Source of the DNA: Chloroflexia bacterium
GTDB taxonomy: Bacteria > Chloroflexota > Chloroflexia > QHBQ01 > JADMIH01
Assembly (NCBI GenBank): GCA_025927935.1
Contig: JAICKM010000217.1
Span: forward strand, 1 to 9,574
DNA: 9,574 nt
Direction of reading: 5' to 3'
Both the position numbers and the translations under genes were made by a program. Below are positions 1 to 8,100 of the stretch, piece after piece. Below the pieces are notes generated by a model. It was not told where the DNA came from, searched no databases, and worked only from the letters and a program-made list of their open reading frames with translations. The first letter of the stretch is position 1. Each line of letters begins with the position of its first letter.

Positions 1-29
1 CACGGGGTGGGTCTAAGGGGAAATCGTCC

Positions 30-923
30 ATGTTGCGATTCTGGTTGCGCCGGGGAGCCATACCGGTCCTCGGCATCTTGCTGATCACAATGGCGGCCTG
101 CGGCCCGCAGGCCGCCACGTCCACCGAAGTCGCCGCCACCGCCACCTTGGCGCTTGCTGTGCCATCCGCCCCGCCGCAGCCGGCAACCGCCACCTCAGAG
201 GCGCCCACGGCCACGCCACTGTTACCCACGGCCACGGCGGAGCCACCTACCGCGACCGTAGTGCCGCCCACCGGGACGGAAGCCCCGGCTTCGCCGACAG
301 CCGCCCGCGATCTGGCCGTCCGGCCCACAGCCACTGAAGAGCCGGAGGACTGCTTCCGGTCGGTGGGTGTGGTCATTAGCCGCGTGGACCAGGCGTACAA
401 CCACCAGCCGGGCGACACGGCGACTATCGCCAAAGACCTGCAAAGCGCCTGCGTGGACGACCGCGCCCTGGCGATCTGGGCGCTCGGCGCGATCCACGAT
501 CCGGCGGCGCTCCCGGCCCTGCAAGCCTATGTGGCGGCCCACCCGGACGGCGACTGGCGGCGCGACGAGTACGACCTGGTGCCGGTGGCGCAAGCGGCCA
601 TCGCCTACATCAAGGCGCCGGCGGACACCACGCACACCTATATGGTCCGCCCGCGCGGCCTCTACGCCGAAATGCCCAAGTACGACGCGGACGGCAATCT
701 CAACGGGAGTCCGGTGCAGACGATCCCGGCGGGCGCGCCGTTGATCCGCGTGCAGAAGATCCACACCGGCGACATGCGACCCGACCACGGCGGCGAGACG
801 GAGGTCGTCTTCGAGCGCGTGCAGCGCCCCAACGACCCGAAGACGTATTATCTGGAAGTGAGCATGTATACCATCTCGGAGCCGAGTTATTTCGTGCCGG
901 TCGATCTGGAGCCGAACCCGTAA
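30..923 (+). CDS. Putative lipoprotein with Pro/Thr-rich stalk and uncharacterised C-terminal domain
   Basis: This 297-residue protein is probably exported and lipid-anchored. The N-terminus is basic (RFWLRR), followed by a hydrophobic stretch at residues 11-23 and a cysteine at 24 in the context TMAAC. That is a slightly non-standard lipobox, with Met at -3 rather than Leu. Residues 27-107 form a low-complexity spacer rich in Pro, Thr and Ala, with repeated PTAT-like units, typical of a stalk holding a domain away from the membrane. Residues 143-194 look alpha-helical and HEAT-like (ALAIWALGAIHDPAALPALQ). Residues 203-297 are probably beta-rich and match no family I recognise. Cys108 and Cys141 could form a disulfide outside the cell. 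The ATG is supported by AAGGGGA at 15-21, eight bases upstream. Any promoter lies outside the window. The gene converges on the phosphatase gene, so shared regulation is not implied. Function is unknown. Confidence 0.8.
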   Translation: MLRFWLRRGAIPVLGILLITMAACGPQAATSTEVAATATLALAVPSAPPQPATATSEAPTATPLLPTATAEPPTATVVPPTGTEAPASPTAARDLAVRPTATEEPEDCFRSVGVVISRVDQAYNHQPGDTATIAKDLQSACVDDRALAIWALGAIHDPAALPALQAYVAAHPDGDWRRDEYDLVPVAQAAIAYIKAPADTTHTYMVRPRGLYAEMPKYDADGNLNGSPVQTIPAGAPLIRVQKIHTGDMRPDHGGETEVVFERVQRPNDPKTYYLEVSMYTISEPSYFVPVDLEPNP

Positions 924-949
924 GCAGGCAAGGCAACAAAGGGCAAAAG

Positions 950-979
950 AGAACCGGCTCCCTCGCGGGAGCCGGTTCT
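950..979. terminator. Bidirectional intrinsic terminator between convergent genes
   Basis: A perfect 13-bp stem (950-962 with 967-979) closes a TCGC tetraloop. It starts 26 bases after the lipoprotein stop and ends 22 bases before the stop of the oppositely oriented phosphatase gene. On the plus strand the stem is followed by TTTA. On the minus strand the 3' arm is followed by C and then TTTT (complement of 945-948), giving a short U-tract in both directions. This fits rho-independent termination for both genes, probably stronger for the minus-strand one. Confidence 0.85.
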
Positions 980-1001
980 TTATGCGCGGGAGGCGCGACG
1001 C

Positions 1002-4000
1002 TTAGCGCGGGGCTTTGCGGCGCAACAGCAGCATCCCGCCTAAGAGGGCGAACAGAGCGCTCGCCAGCAGCGGCAGGATCCAGACGGACGAGTCCCCGGC
1101 GCCGGTCGTCGGCATACCGGGCACCGGCCCGGCGGTCGGCGGCGGCAGCGAGGGACCGGCCGGGGCCGTCGGCGTGGCCGCCGCTCCGCCCGGCACGGCC
1201 GTGGGCAGGACCGAGCTAGGCGTGGGCAGGGCCGGCGTCGCGACCGCGGGCGGCGTGGGAACAGGCTGGCCCGGTTGTGCCGCGATGATGCGGCCTTCCG
1301 TCTGCGGGTTCACCGTGCCCAGGCTCTTGACGTAGTTAGCGGCGGCCTCCCACAACTGCTCGCGGGTGATCGGCTCGATCATGCGCGTCAGCGAGGTATA
1401 ACCGTCTCCGCCCACGGTCATAAAGTCGTTGGTCGCCACGGTGTAGGTCGCGTTCGGGTCCAGCGCCTTGCCGTCGGACATCACGGCCCACAGCACGCGC
1501 TTGCCGACCGGGGCCGCCGGGTCATAGGCGAAGCGCACACCGGACAACTGGACGAAGCGCCCGGCGGTCCCGGACACATCGCTCACCCCGTTCTCCAGCG
1601 CGGCCAGCAGATCGCTGCCTTTCAGTTTGCCGGTGACGACAATGTTACCGAACGGCAGCACGGCGAACACGTCGCCCTTGCTGATAGGGCCGGGGTTGAA
1701 GTCGGCGCGCAGGCCGCCGGAGTTTTGCAGGGCCACATCCACCTGATAGGTGGCGCGCAGAGCGTCGCTCATCAGGTCGCCCATCTTGCTCTCGGCGCCG
1801 CGGCTGCGGTCCACAAGCGCGGGGGCCGTGCCCACCTGCTCACCCAGGATCGGCTTGATCTGGTCGTTGGCGTTCTTCACCAGCGCGGCCAGGGTCGGAT
1901 TGGGCGTGACGGCGCCGCTGTACGGGCGGCGGAACGCGCCCCAGGAGAAGGCGACATTCTTGGTCTGCGGATCGACCAGCAGCGTCATATCGGTCGTGTC
2001 GATGGCATGGTTCGCCTCGCTGACCAGGATGCCGTTGATGCGGGCCATCGTCTCGATGCGGGTGTGCCCGCCGACGATCAGGTCAACTTCGGGATCGACA
2101 TTGCGCGCGAAGTCGGCGAAGATGCCGGTCGGATTATCGAAGTCGCCCTTGGCCGACCCCTGGTGGTAGACGACGATGATCGTCTTGATGCCCTTGGCGA
2201 CCAGTTCCTTGACATAGCGGTTGGTCGGATCGACCGGGTCCACCCAGCGATAGCCGCGGATGCCCTGCGGGCTGGTCACGGTCGGCGTTTCGGGGTTGCC
2301 CGCGCCGATGATGCCCACCTGGATGCCGTTGGCCTCGACGATAATGTACGGCTTAGTGAAGGAGGCGATCTCGCCGGTGTTCTCGTCCAGGATGTTGTCG
2401 GCCAGGTACGGGAACTTGGCGACGGCCTGGAGCTTCGCCAGCCCGGTCACGCCCTTGTCAAACTCATGGTTACCCAGGGCCGAGGCGGTGAAACCGATCT
2501 CGTTCATGGACTCGATGATCGGCACATCGTTCAGGAAGGCGGAGTTAGGCGGGGTGGCGCCCACGTTGTCGCCGTCGCTGAGGATGATCGTGCCGTTGGG
2601 GTTGGTGGCTCGCGCTTCCTTCCAGTAGGTAGCGATAGCCGCCACGCCGCCGCTCGGCACGCTGAGTCTATCGACAGTGGCCTGAACCGGGTCCAACTGG
2701 CCGTGATAGTCGCCCCAGGCGAGCACCTGGATCGGCACCAGGTTGGCGCTGCCGTCGGTGAACGCCTCGGTGAGGATACGGCCCTCGGCGTAGCGTGGCG
2801 GCGCGATGTTCAGCGCATAGGCCGCCGTGGGGATCACGTCGATAGTGCGCGGCTTGCCGATCTTCTTGCCCTGGGCCACGCCGGGACCGTAGATGCCGAA
2901 CATGGCGTGCATGTTGGTGTTCTTGCTCAGGTCCACGGTGTCGGGCAGGTAGCCGTGCTGGCCGTAGAAGGCGGAGTCGGCGATGCGCTGGCCGGGCGTC
3001 GCGCCGTCCCACTGGTAAGGCGGCTGCAACACGACGACCACGTCGCCGGTGCGCGTCGGGTGCCAGGCGTTGATGGTGTAACCGTCGGCCTGGATGGTGC
3101 GCGTCTCTTCCTTCTTCCAGACGGCGGCAGTGATCTTGGCGCCGTTGTCGGTCAGGTTGTTGAAGGCGTCCATGATCTGCGCGCGGACCGTCTCATAGTC
3201 GGCCTGCTCGACCACGCCGCCCTGCTCGCGGCCCTTCAGGTTGATGTAGATGTTGGCCGTGCCGCCGGCGATGAAGGCGTTGGCCTTGCTGGCGCCGCGG
3301 TTCGCCGGGTCGTACAAGCCGGCGTCTTGCAGCACCTGCAGCGCATTGGCGCTGCGGTAGGCGGCGCTGAAGCCGTGGTCGGAGGCGACGAAGGTGATGG
3401 TGTTGGCGCCGAGCAGATCCCACAGGTGGCCGAGCGCGGCGTCGGCCTGCTTATAAGCCTGCTTGATGTAGCCTTCCGCGGTGGCCGGGTCCACGCCGTA
3501 GGCCGGGCGCGGGCCGGTGTAGCTCGCGGAAGAGAGGGCCATGAACTGGTGCGAGAACTCGTCGGTGGTCGGGTAGCCCGCCATGACGATGTCGGGATTG
3601 TAGGTCTGGATGACGTAGTCGTGCACCATACGGAAGGTGTCGTACCACTTCAAGCCCTGCTCGACGTAGGTCTGGCCGTCGATCAGGCCGGCCTCGATGG
3701 GCGCGAAGTCCGCGCCGGTGGCGCTGGGGAAGTCCACCGCAATCTTCTGCTCCAGGTCGGGCATGTTGCTGCGCGCCCGGGCCAGGGAGGTGAAGTAGAC
3801 ACGGAACTTCGACAGGTCGGGACTGAGGTCCATTAACTTCAAGTAGTAGCCGACCAACAGGTTGTTTTGCGGCAGGCTGAGCTTGATGTCTTTCCAGTCG
3901 CCCGCCTTCAGGTCGGCCACGGCTTGCCCGGCGTCCTTCGCCCCCTTGGTGACGAACGCCTTATCGTAGTTCACCTGGCCGTCGTCGGTCGAGTCGTAGA

Positions 4001-4748
4001 TGTAGACCGGCCAGTTCAGCGCCGCCACCGTGCCGCTGATGGCGTAGGTGTTGAAGCTGAAGCTAGTCTCCTTGGCCGGGCTGAACGACGCGGGCGCGCC
4101 GGTCCACCCCTGGGCATCGTTGATTTGCAGCGTGTTGGTGTACCCGACGCCGAGCGACTTGACGAAATCAGGCAGCACGCCCGGCACGTCGTAGTTGGAC
4201 GCCACGCCGCGGTTGCTGTAGAAGTTGCGGAAGTCGACGGCGGGGCCTTTGACCTTGGTACCGGGCAGGGTGGCGGGCCAGTCCATGATCGCCACCTTCT
4301 TGCCCATCTTCTCGGCCACTTCGCCATAAGTCTCGGCTTGCAGCAGAGTCGCATTATAGGCCGTGGTGCTGGTAGTGATGGCGTTGCTGTCGATGGCGAA
4401 AGTGTTGTTGACCGTGCCGTGGGTGCCGCTCCAGGTGCCGGTGCTGAGGCTGCTCCACCCCGCGCCCGTGTTGGGCGGGAACTGCGGCACCATGCCGTTA
4501 TCGCCGGTGACGCCGTTGTTGAAGATCTTGGCGTAGTTGGGCATATCGCCCGATTGCGCCCACTTTTCCGCCAGGTCGGGCCGCATGCCGTCGGAAACGA
4601 AGATCAACTCCTTTTGCGCCTGTGGCGCGCCCGGCGCCGCCATGCTGGGGTGTACCGGGAGGGCCGTTACGGCCATAGCGAAGGCCAGCACCAGGGTGCC
4701 GGCCCGCGCGAAAACAGGGAACGCGCCATGGTTCCGGGTATGAAGCAT
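1002..4748 (-). CDS. Surface-anchored fusion of alkaline-phosphatase-superfamily phosphodiesterase and 5'-nucleotidase
   Basis: This 1248-residue exported protein has a signal peptide at about residues 1-38. Domain 1 (about 45-660) belongs to the type I phosphodiesterase/nucleotide pyrophosphatase group of the alkaline phosphatase superfamily. All expected metal and catalytic positions appear present: D53 (VSDG), probable nucleophile T94 (PPNTGAGW), D396 and H400 (TTDEFSH), D457-H458 (SDHGF) and H598 (GQHGY). Domain 2 (about 672-960) is a 5'-nucleotidase metallophosphatase with D680/H682 (DYHG), D727 (DGDN), N760-H761-D764 (GNHEFD), H862 and H895. The usual final ligand is Arg897 (GHTR). A 5'-nucleotidase C-terminal domain follows at about 967-1150, with NSGGLR, LPFGN and TNDFMTVGGDGY. 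Residues 1158-1211 are a Pro-rich stalk, then MPTTG (1212-1216), a membrane helix and RRKAPR. The ATG is preceded by AAGGAGGAG five bases upstream. Expected reactions are phosphodiester or pyrophosphate cleavage followed by nucleotide dephosphorylation outside the cell. Substrates are inferred from the families only. Confidence 0.9.
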   Translation of the reverse strand: MLHTRNHGAFPVFARAGTLVLAFAMAVTALPVHPSMAAPGAPQAQKELIFVSDGMRPDLAEKWAQSGDMPNYAKIFNNGVTGDNGMVPQFPPNTGAGWSSLSTGTWSGTHGTVNNTFAIDSNAITTSTTAYNATLLQAETYGEVAEKMGKKVAIMDWPATLPGTKVKGPAVDFRNFYSNRGVASNYDVPGVLPDFVKSLGVGYTNTLQINDAQGWTGAPASFSPAKETSFSFNTYAISGTVAALNWPVYIYDSTDDGQVNYDKAFVTKGAKDAGQAVADLKAGDWKDIKLSLPQNNLLVGYYLKLMDLSPDLSKFRVYFTSLARARSNMPDLEQKIAVDFPSATGADFAPIEAGLIDGQTYVEQGLKWYDTFRMVHDYVIQTYNPDIVMAGYPTTDEFSHQFMALSSASYTGPRPAYGVDPATAEGYIKQAYKQADAALGHLWDLLGANTITFVASDHGFSAAYRSANALQVLQDAGLYDPANRGASKANAFIAGGTANIYINLKGREQGGVVEQADYETVRAQIMDAFNNLTDNGAKITAAVWKKEETRTIQADGYTINAWHPTRTGDVVVVLQPPYQWDGATPGQRIADSAFYGQHGYLPDTVDLSKNTNMHAMFGIYGPGVAQGKKIGKPRTIDVIPTAAYALNIAPPRYAEGRILTEAFTDGSANLVPIQVLAWGDYHGQLDPVQATVDRLSVPSGGVAAIATYWKEARATNPNGTIILSDGDNVGATPPNSAFLNDVPIIESMNEIGFTASALGNHEFDKGVTGLAKLQAVAKFPYLADNILDENTGEIASFTKPYIIVEANGIQVGIIGAGNPETPTVTSPQGIRGYRWVDPVDPTNRYVKELVAKGIKTIIVVYHQGSAKGDFDNPTGIFADFARNVDPEVDLIVGGHTRIETMARINGILVSEANHAIDTTDMTLLVDPQTKNVAFSWGAFRRPYSGAVTPNPTLAALVKNANDQIKPILGEQVGTAPALVDRSRGAESKMGDLMSDALRATYQVDVALQNSGGLRADFNPGPISKGDVFAVLPFGNIVVTGKLKGSDLLAALENGVSDVSGTAGRFVQLSGVRFAYDPAAPVGKRVLWAVMSDGKALDPNATYTVATNDFMTVGGDGYTSLTRMIEPITREQLWEAAANYVKSLGTVNPQTEGRIIAAQPGQPVPTPPAVATPALPTPSSVLPTAVPGGAAATPTAPAGPSLPPPTAGPVPGMPTTGAGDSSVWILPLLASALFALLGGMLLLRRKAPR

Positions 4749-4784
4749 TCAGACTCCTCCTTCCAGGGTATGGGACAGTAATAG

Positions 4785-4798
4785 AGCGGTGATCCGCT
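4785..4798 (-). promoter_or_regulatory. Small hairpin in the leader of the phosphatase gene
   Basis: AGCGG and CCGCT form a perfect 5-bp inverted repeat around a TGAT loop. It lies between the predicted transcription start near 4833 and the ribosome binding site at 4754-4762. It could be a short leader hairpin or an operator half-site pair. It is short enough to be chance in GC-rich DNA, and no riboswitch class is recognisable here. Confidence 0.25.
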
Positions 4799-4839
4799 GT
4801 GCGTAGCAGGCCGGCAAATAAGGCCGCCGGCAGAAACCG

Positions 4840-4848
4840 ATTATAGCA
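4840..4848 (-). promoter_or_regulatory. Extended -10 promoter for the phosphatase/nucleotidase gene
   Basis: Read on the minus strand, this is TGCTATAAT: a perfect TATAAT hexamer with the TGn extension just upstream. No convincing -35 box lies 16-18 bases further upstream, which is typical of extended -10 promoters. Transcription would start near 4833, giving a leader of about 85 bases before the ATG at 4748. It points away from the regulator gene. Confidence 0.6.
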
Positions 4849-4969
4849 CAATGGATCAAGTGATGGGGCGTAAAACAGCACCAATAGGAACGAAGCGGAC
4901 TCACCAGTAGTGATGATTTCCGATCCGCGAATTTTGCGTAGCGGTTGCACCGGTGATCCACGGCCCGGC

Positions 4970-4998
4970 TTGCGCAATCGCGCGTCATGGGCGATAAT
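4970..4998 (+). promoter_or_regulatory. Candidate sigma70-type promoter for the regulator gene
   Basis: TTGCGC (4970-4975) and GATAAT (4993-4998) are separated by exactly 17 bases. The -10 box matches the consensus at five of six positions, the -35 box at only three. Transcription would start near 5005, about 107 bases before the preferred ATG at 5112. With the minus-strand promoter at 4840-4848 it makes a divergent promoter region. Confidence 0.4.
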
Positions 4999-5095
4999 GC
5001 CAGGGAGCGCCCCGCCGTTGGGGCGGCCACGCATCCGGCGCACCAGTGGTGGGTGCTCGCGATGGTGCGCCGGCCCGGCGCGCCGGCCTGCCTCC

Positions 5096-5101
5096 AGGAG
5101 A
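5096..5101 (+). promoter_or_regulatory. Ribosome binding site that decides the regulator start
   Basis: AGGAGA lies ten bases before the ATG at 5112. An in-frame GTG at 5046 would add 22 residues, but it has no comparable purine-rich site, and the added residues do not resemble the family. The protein from 5112 starts with MRREDLLLRTKLSPP, the usual N-terminus of MalT-like regulators. Confidence 0.7.
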
Positions 5102-5111
5102 CCCCGCCCTC

Positions 5112-8100
5112 ATGCGCCGCGAAGACCTGCTGCTACGCACCAAGCTCTCGCCGCCCGAGCAACACCGCCGGGTGCTGCCCCGGCCCGCCCTGCTGGCCCG
5201 CCTGCGCGAAGCCTTCGAGTACCGGCTCACGGTAGTGCAGGCGGGCACTGGTTACAGCAAGACCACGGCCCTGGCCGCGCTCGACACCGGGGAGTTCCCC
5301 CTGTTCTGGTACAGCATCGGCGAGACGGACGCCGACCCGCAGCGCTTCCTGTCCTACCTGGTGGCCGCTTTCGGCCTGCGCCTGCCCGATCTGTCCGATC
5401 TGCCGCTGGCCGTGCTCCAGGAGCGCGGCGCCGAGGGCAGCCGCGAGGCGTGGATGCAGGCGCTCGACGCGCTGATCAACGCGCTCAGCGAGGCGTTGCC
5501 CGGCCCCGCGCTCCTGGTCGTGGACGACTACCATATCGTGGCGGGGTTGCCGGAGATCCGCGCCCTGGCCGAACATTTTCTCACCTATCTGCCGGCCAAC
5601 CTCCATGTCGTGCTGTCAACGCGCTATCCACCATCCGGCCCCGGCCTGTTACGCTGGCGGGCGCGGGGCGAGGTGCTGGAGATCAACCGGACCGCGCTGG
5701 CCTTCCGCCCAGACGAGATCGAGGCGCTCTTCCGCGAGACCTACGACATGCCGCTGGCGCCCGCCGAACTCGCCACGTTAGCCGAAAAGACGGAGGGCTG
5801 GCCCATCGCCCTGCAACTCGTCCGCCAGGGCTTGCGGAGTGACCCAGCCCGCCGCCCCGCCGCCCTGCTGGCCCAGGGTTCGACTTCGCTGGGCGCGCTA
5901 TTCGACTACCTGGCCCGCGATGTGCTGGGCGGGCAGGACCCGGCGGTGGCCGCCTTTTTGCGCGAGACAGCGGTGCTGCGCGAACTGGCGCCCGCCGCCT
6001 GCGATGCCGTGCGCGGCACGTGCGACAGCGCCGCCCTGCTGGCCCGCCTGCACGATCTCGACCTGTTCGTGGTCGATCTGGGCGCCGGGCACTCCCGCTA
6101 TCATCACCTGTTCCACGACTTTTTGCGCGAGCAGGCCGCCGCCGACCCAGCGGGCACCCAGGCCCGGCACCGGCGCGCCGCCGCCTACTTCGCCGCCCAG
6201 CACGATGACGAGGAGGCGATCTACCACTGGCTGGCGGCGGGCGATCTGCCTCAGGCGGCGGCGGCCATCGAGCGCGCGGGCGAGGCGGCGCTGCGCGCGG
6301 GCTGGCTGGACACGGTGGCGCTCTGGATCGACGCGCTGCCGCCGGAGGTGCTGGCCGGTCATCCCCTGCTGCAAGCCTTCCTGGGCGATGTCTACCGCCT
6401 GCGCAGCCGCTTCGACGAAGCGCTGGGCTGGTACGGCCAGGCCGAGCGCATGTGCCGCACGCGCGAGGACTTCGCGGGGCTGAGCCGGGCGCTGCGCGGA
6501 CAGGCCCTGGTCTACCTGGACACGGTGCGCCCGGCCCAGGCCGAGAGCCTGCTGGAGGAAGCCCTACGCCTCACCGACGGCCTGCCCGACCGGGAGGATC
6601 GCGCCCGCCTGCTCGAACTGCTGGCCGAGAACAAGCTCAACATGGGCAAGCCCGACGAAGCCGAAACCCTGCGCGCCGAGACCCGCGCCCTGCGCGAGGA
6701 AGGTCCCGGCGAGGACACGCTCAGCGTGCGTGTGAAACTGCGCACCGGCCAACTGGACGAGGCCCAGCGCATCCTGGAATCGTGGGCCGAGAGCGAGCGG
6801 CGCGAGGTGGCGCGCGGGCAGGTACATCAGCCGCGGGCGCACCGCGAGACGCTGCTGATCCTGTCGCTGATCCACGCCTTCCGCGGCGAGGCCGGGCCTG
6901 CCTTCGCGCTGGCCGAAGAGGGCATCGCCACCGGGGCGCGCCTGGAGTCACCGTTCATCACCGCCGTGGGCCATATGCGGCTCGGCCATGCCTGGCAGGT
7001 GCGTGAGAACGACTCCTGGCCGCCGGAGCGCGCCCCGCAGGCCGGCGAGGCGATCCGCTGCTACCAGCAGGCGATTGCCCAGGGCGACCGCCTGGCCGTG
7101 CGCCGCATCCGCGCCGAGGCGATGTGGGGCCTCACCCGCGCCTACGGTTTCGCGGGCGACCTGGAGGCGGCGGAACGGGCGGCAGCCGAGGGCGTAGAAA
7201 CCGGGCGGTGGGCGGGCGACTCCTGGATCGTCGCGCTGATCGAGCTAACGCTGGGCGCGAGCTATGTGCTCGCCGGGCGCCCCACCGAGGCGGTCGAGAT
7301 CCTGACCCGCGTGCTGGTCGCCTTCCGCGACTGTGGCGACCGCTTCGGGCGGGCGGCCACGCGCCTCTGGCTGGCCCTGGCCTACCACGATCTGCGCCGC
7401 CCCGAATTGCTGGCGACCCACCTGGAAGACGGCCTGGCCCTGTGCGAGGCGCACGGCTACGACTTCCTGTTCACCGCGCCGACGCTCACCGGCCCGCCCG
7501 ATCCGCGCCGCTTCGTGCCGCTGCTGGTGGCGGCGCGCGCCGGGCATCGCCGCGCCGCCTATGTTACCCGCCTGCTGGCCGCGCTGGGCCTGGCCGACAT
7601 CCCGGCCCACCCCGGCTATCAGTTGCGTGTGCAGACGCTGGGCGCCTTCCGCGTCTGGCGCGGGGACGTGGAGATCGAGCCGCGCGAGTGGCAGCGCGAC
7701 AAGGCCCGCCAGGTCTTCCAGGTGCTGCTGGGCGAGCGCGGCGGCTGGTTACAGCGCGACGAGATCGTGGAGCGCCTGTGGCCCACCCTGAGCGCGGAGG
7801 CCGCCGGGCGCGACTTCAAGGTGGCGCTCAACGCGCTGAACAAGGCGCTCGAACCGGGCCGCGCCGCCGACGCGCCCTTTGCCTTCATCGTCCGGGAGGG
7901 CACAACTTACCGCATCCGCCCCGACGCCGACCTCCGGCTGGACGCCGTGGCCTTCGAGGACGCCTGCGAGACGGGCCTGCGCCAGGCGGGCGGCGATGCG
8001 CCCGCCACGGCTCTGCCTCCCTTGCGCACGGCCATGCGCCTCTATGCGGGGGACTACCTGCCCGACGCGCTCTACGAGGACTGGGCCAGCGCCGAGCGCG

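Noticed and set aside
1275..3836. An open frame of 853 codons on the plus strand opposite the phosphatase/nucleotidase gene.
   Set aside because: It is antisense to a gene with full catalytic motifs, its product is low-complexity (rich in Gly, Val, Asp, His and Arg) with no recognisable domain, and long antisense frames are expected in high-GC coding DNA.
4809..4832. GCCGGC-type repeats in the phosphatase leader as a possible riboswitch or structured RNA.
   Set aside because: The pairing is short and made of self-complementary GC words, with no known riboswitch motif.
5046..5111. GTG at 5046 as the start of the regulator.
   Set aside because: It has no ribosome binding site and adds 22 residues unlike the family. 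The ATG at 5112 has AGGAGA ten bases upstream and gives the usual N-terminus.
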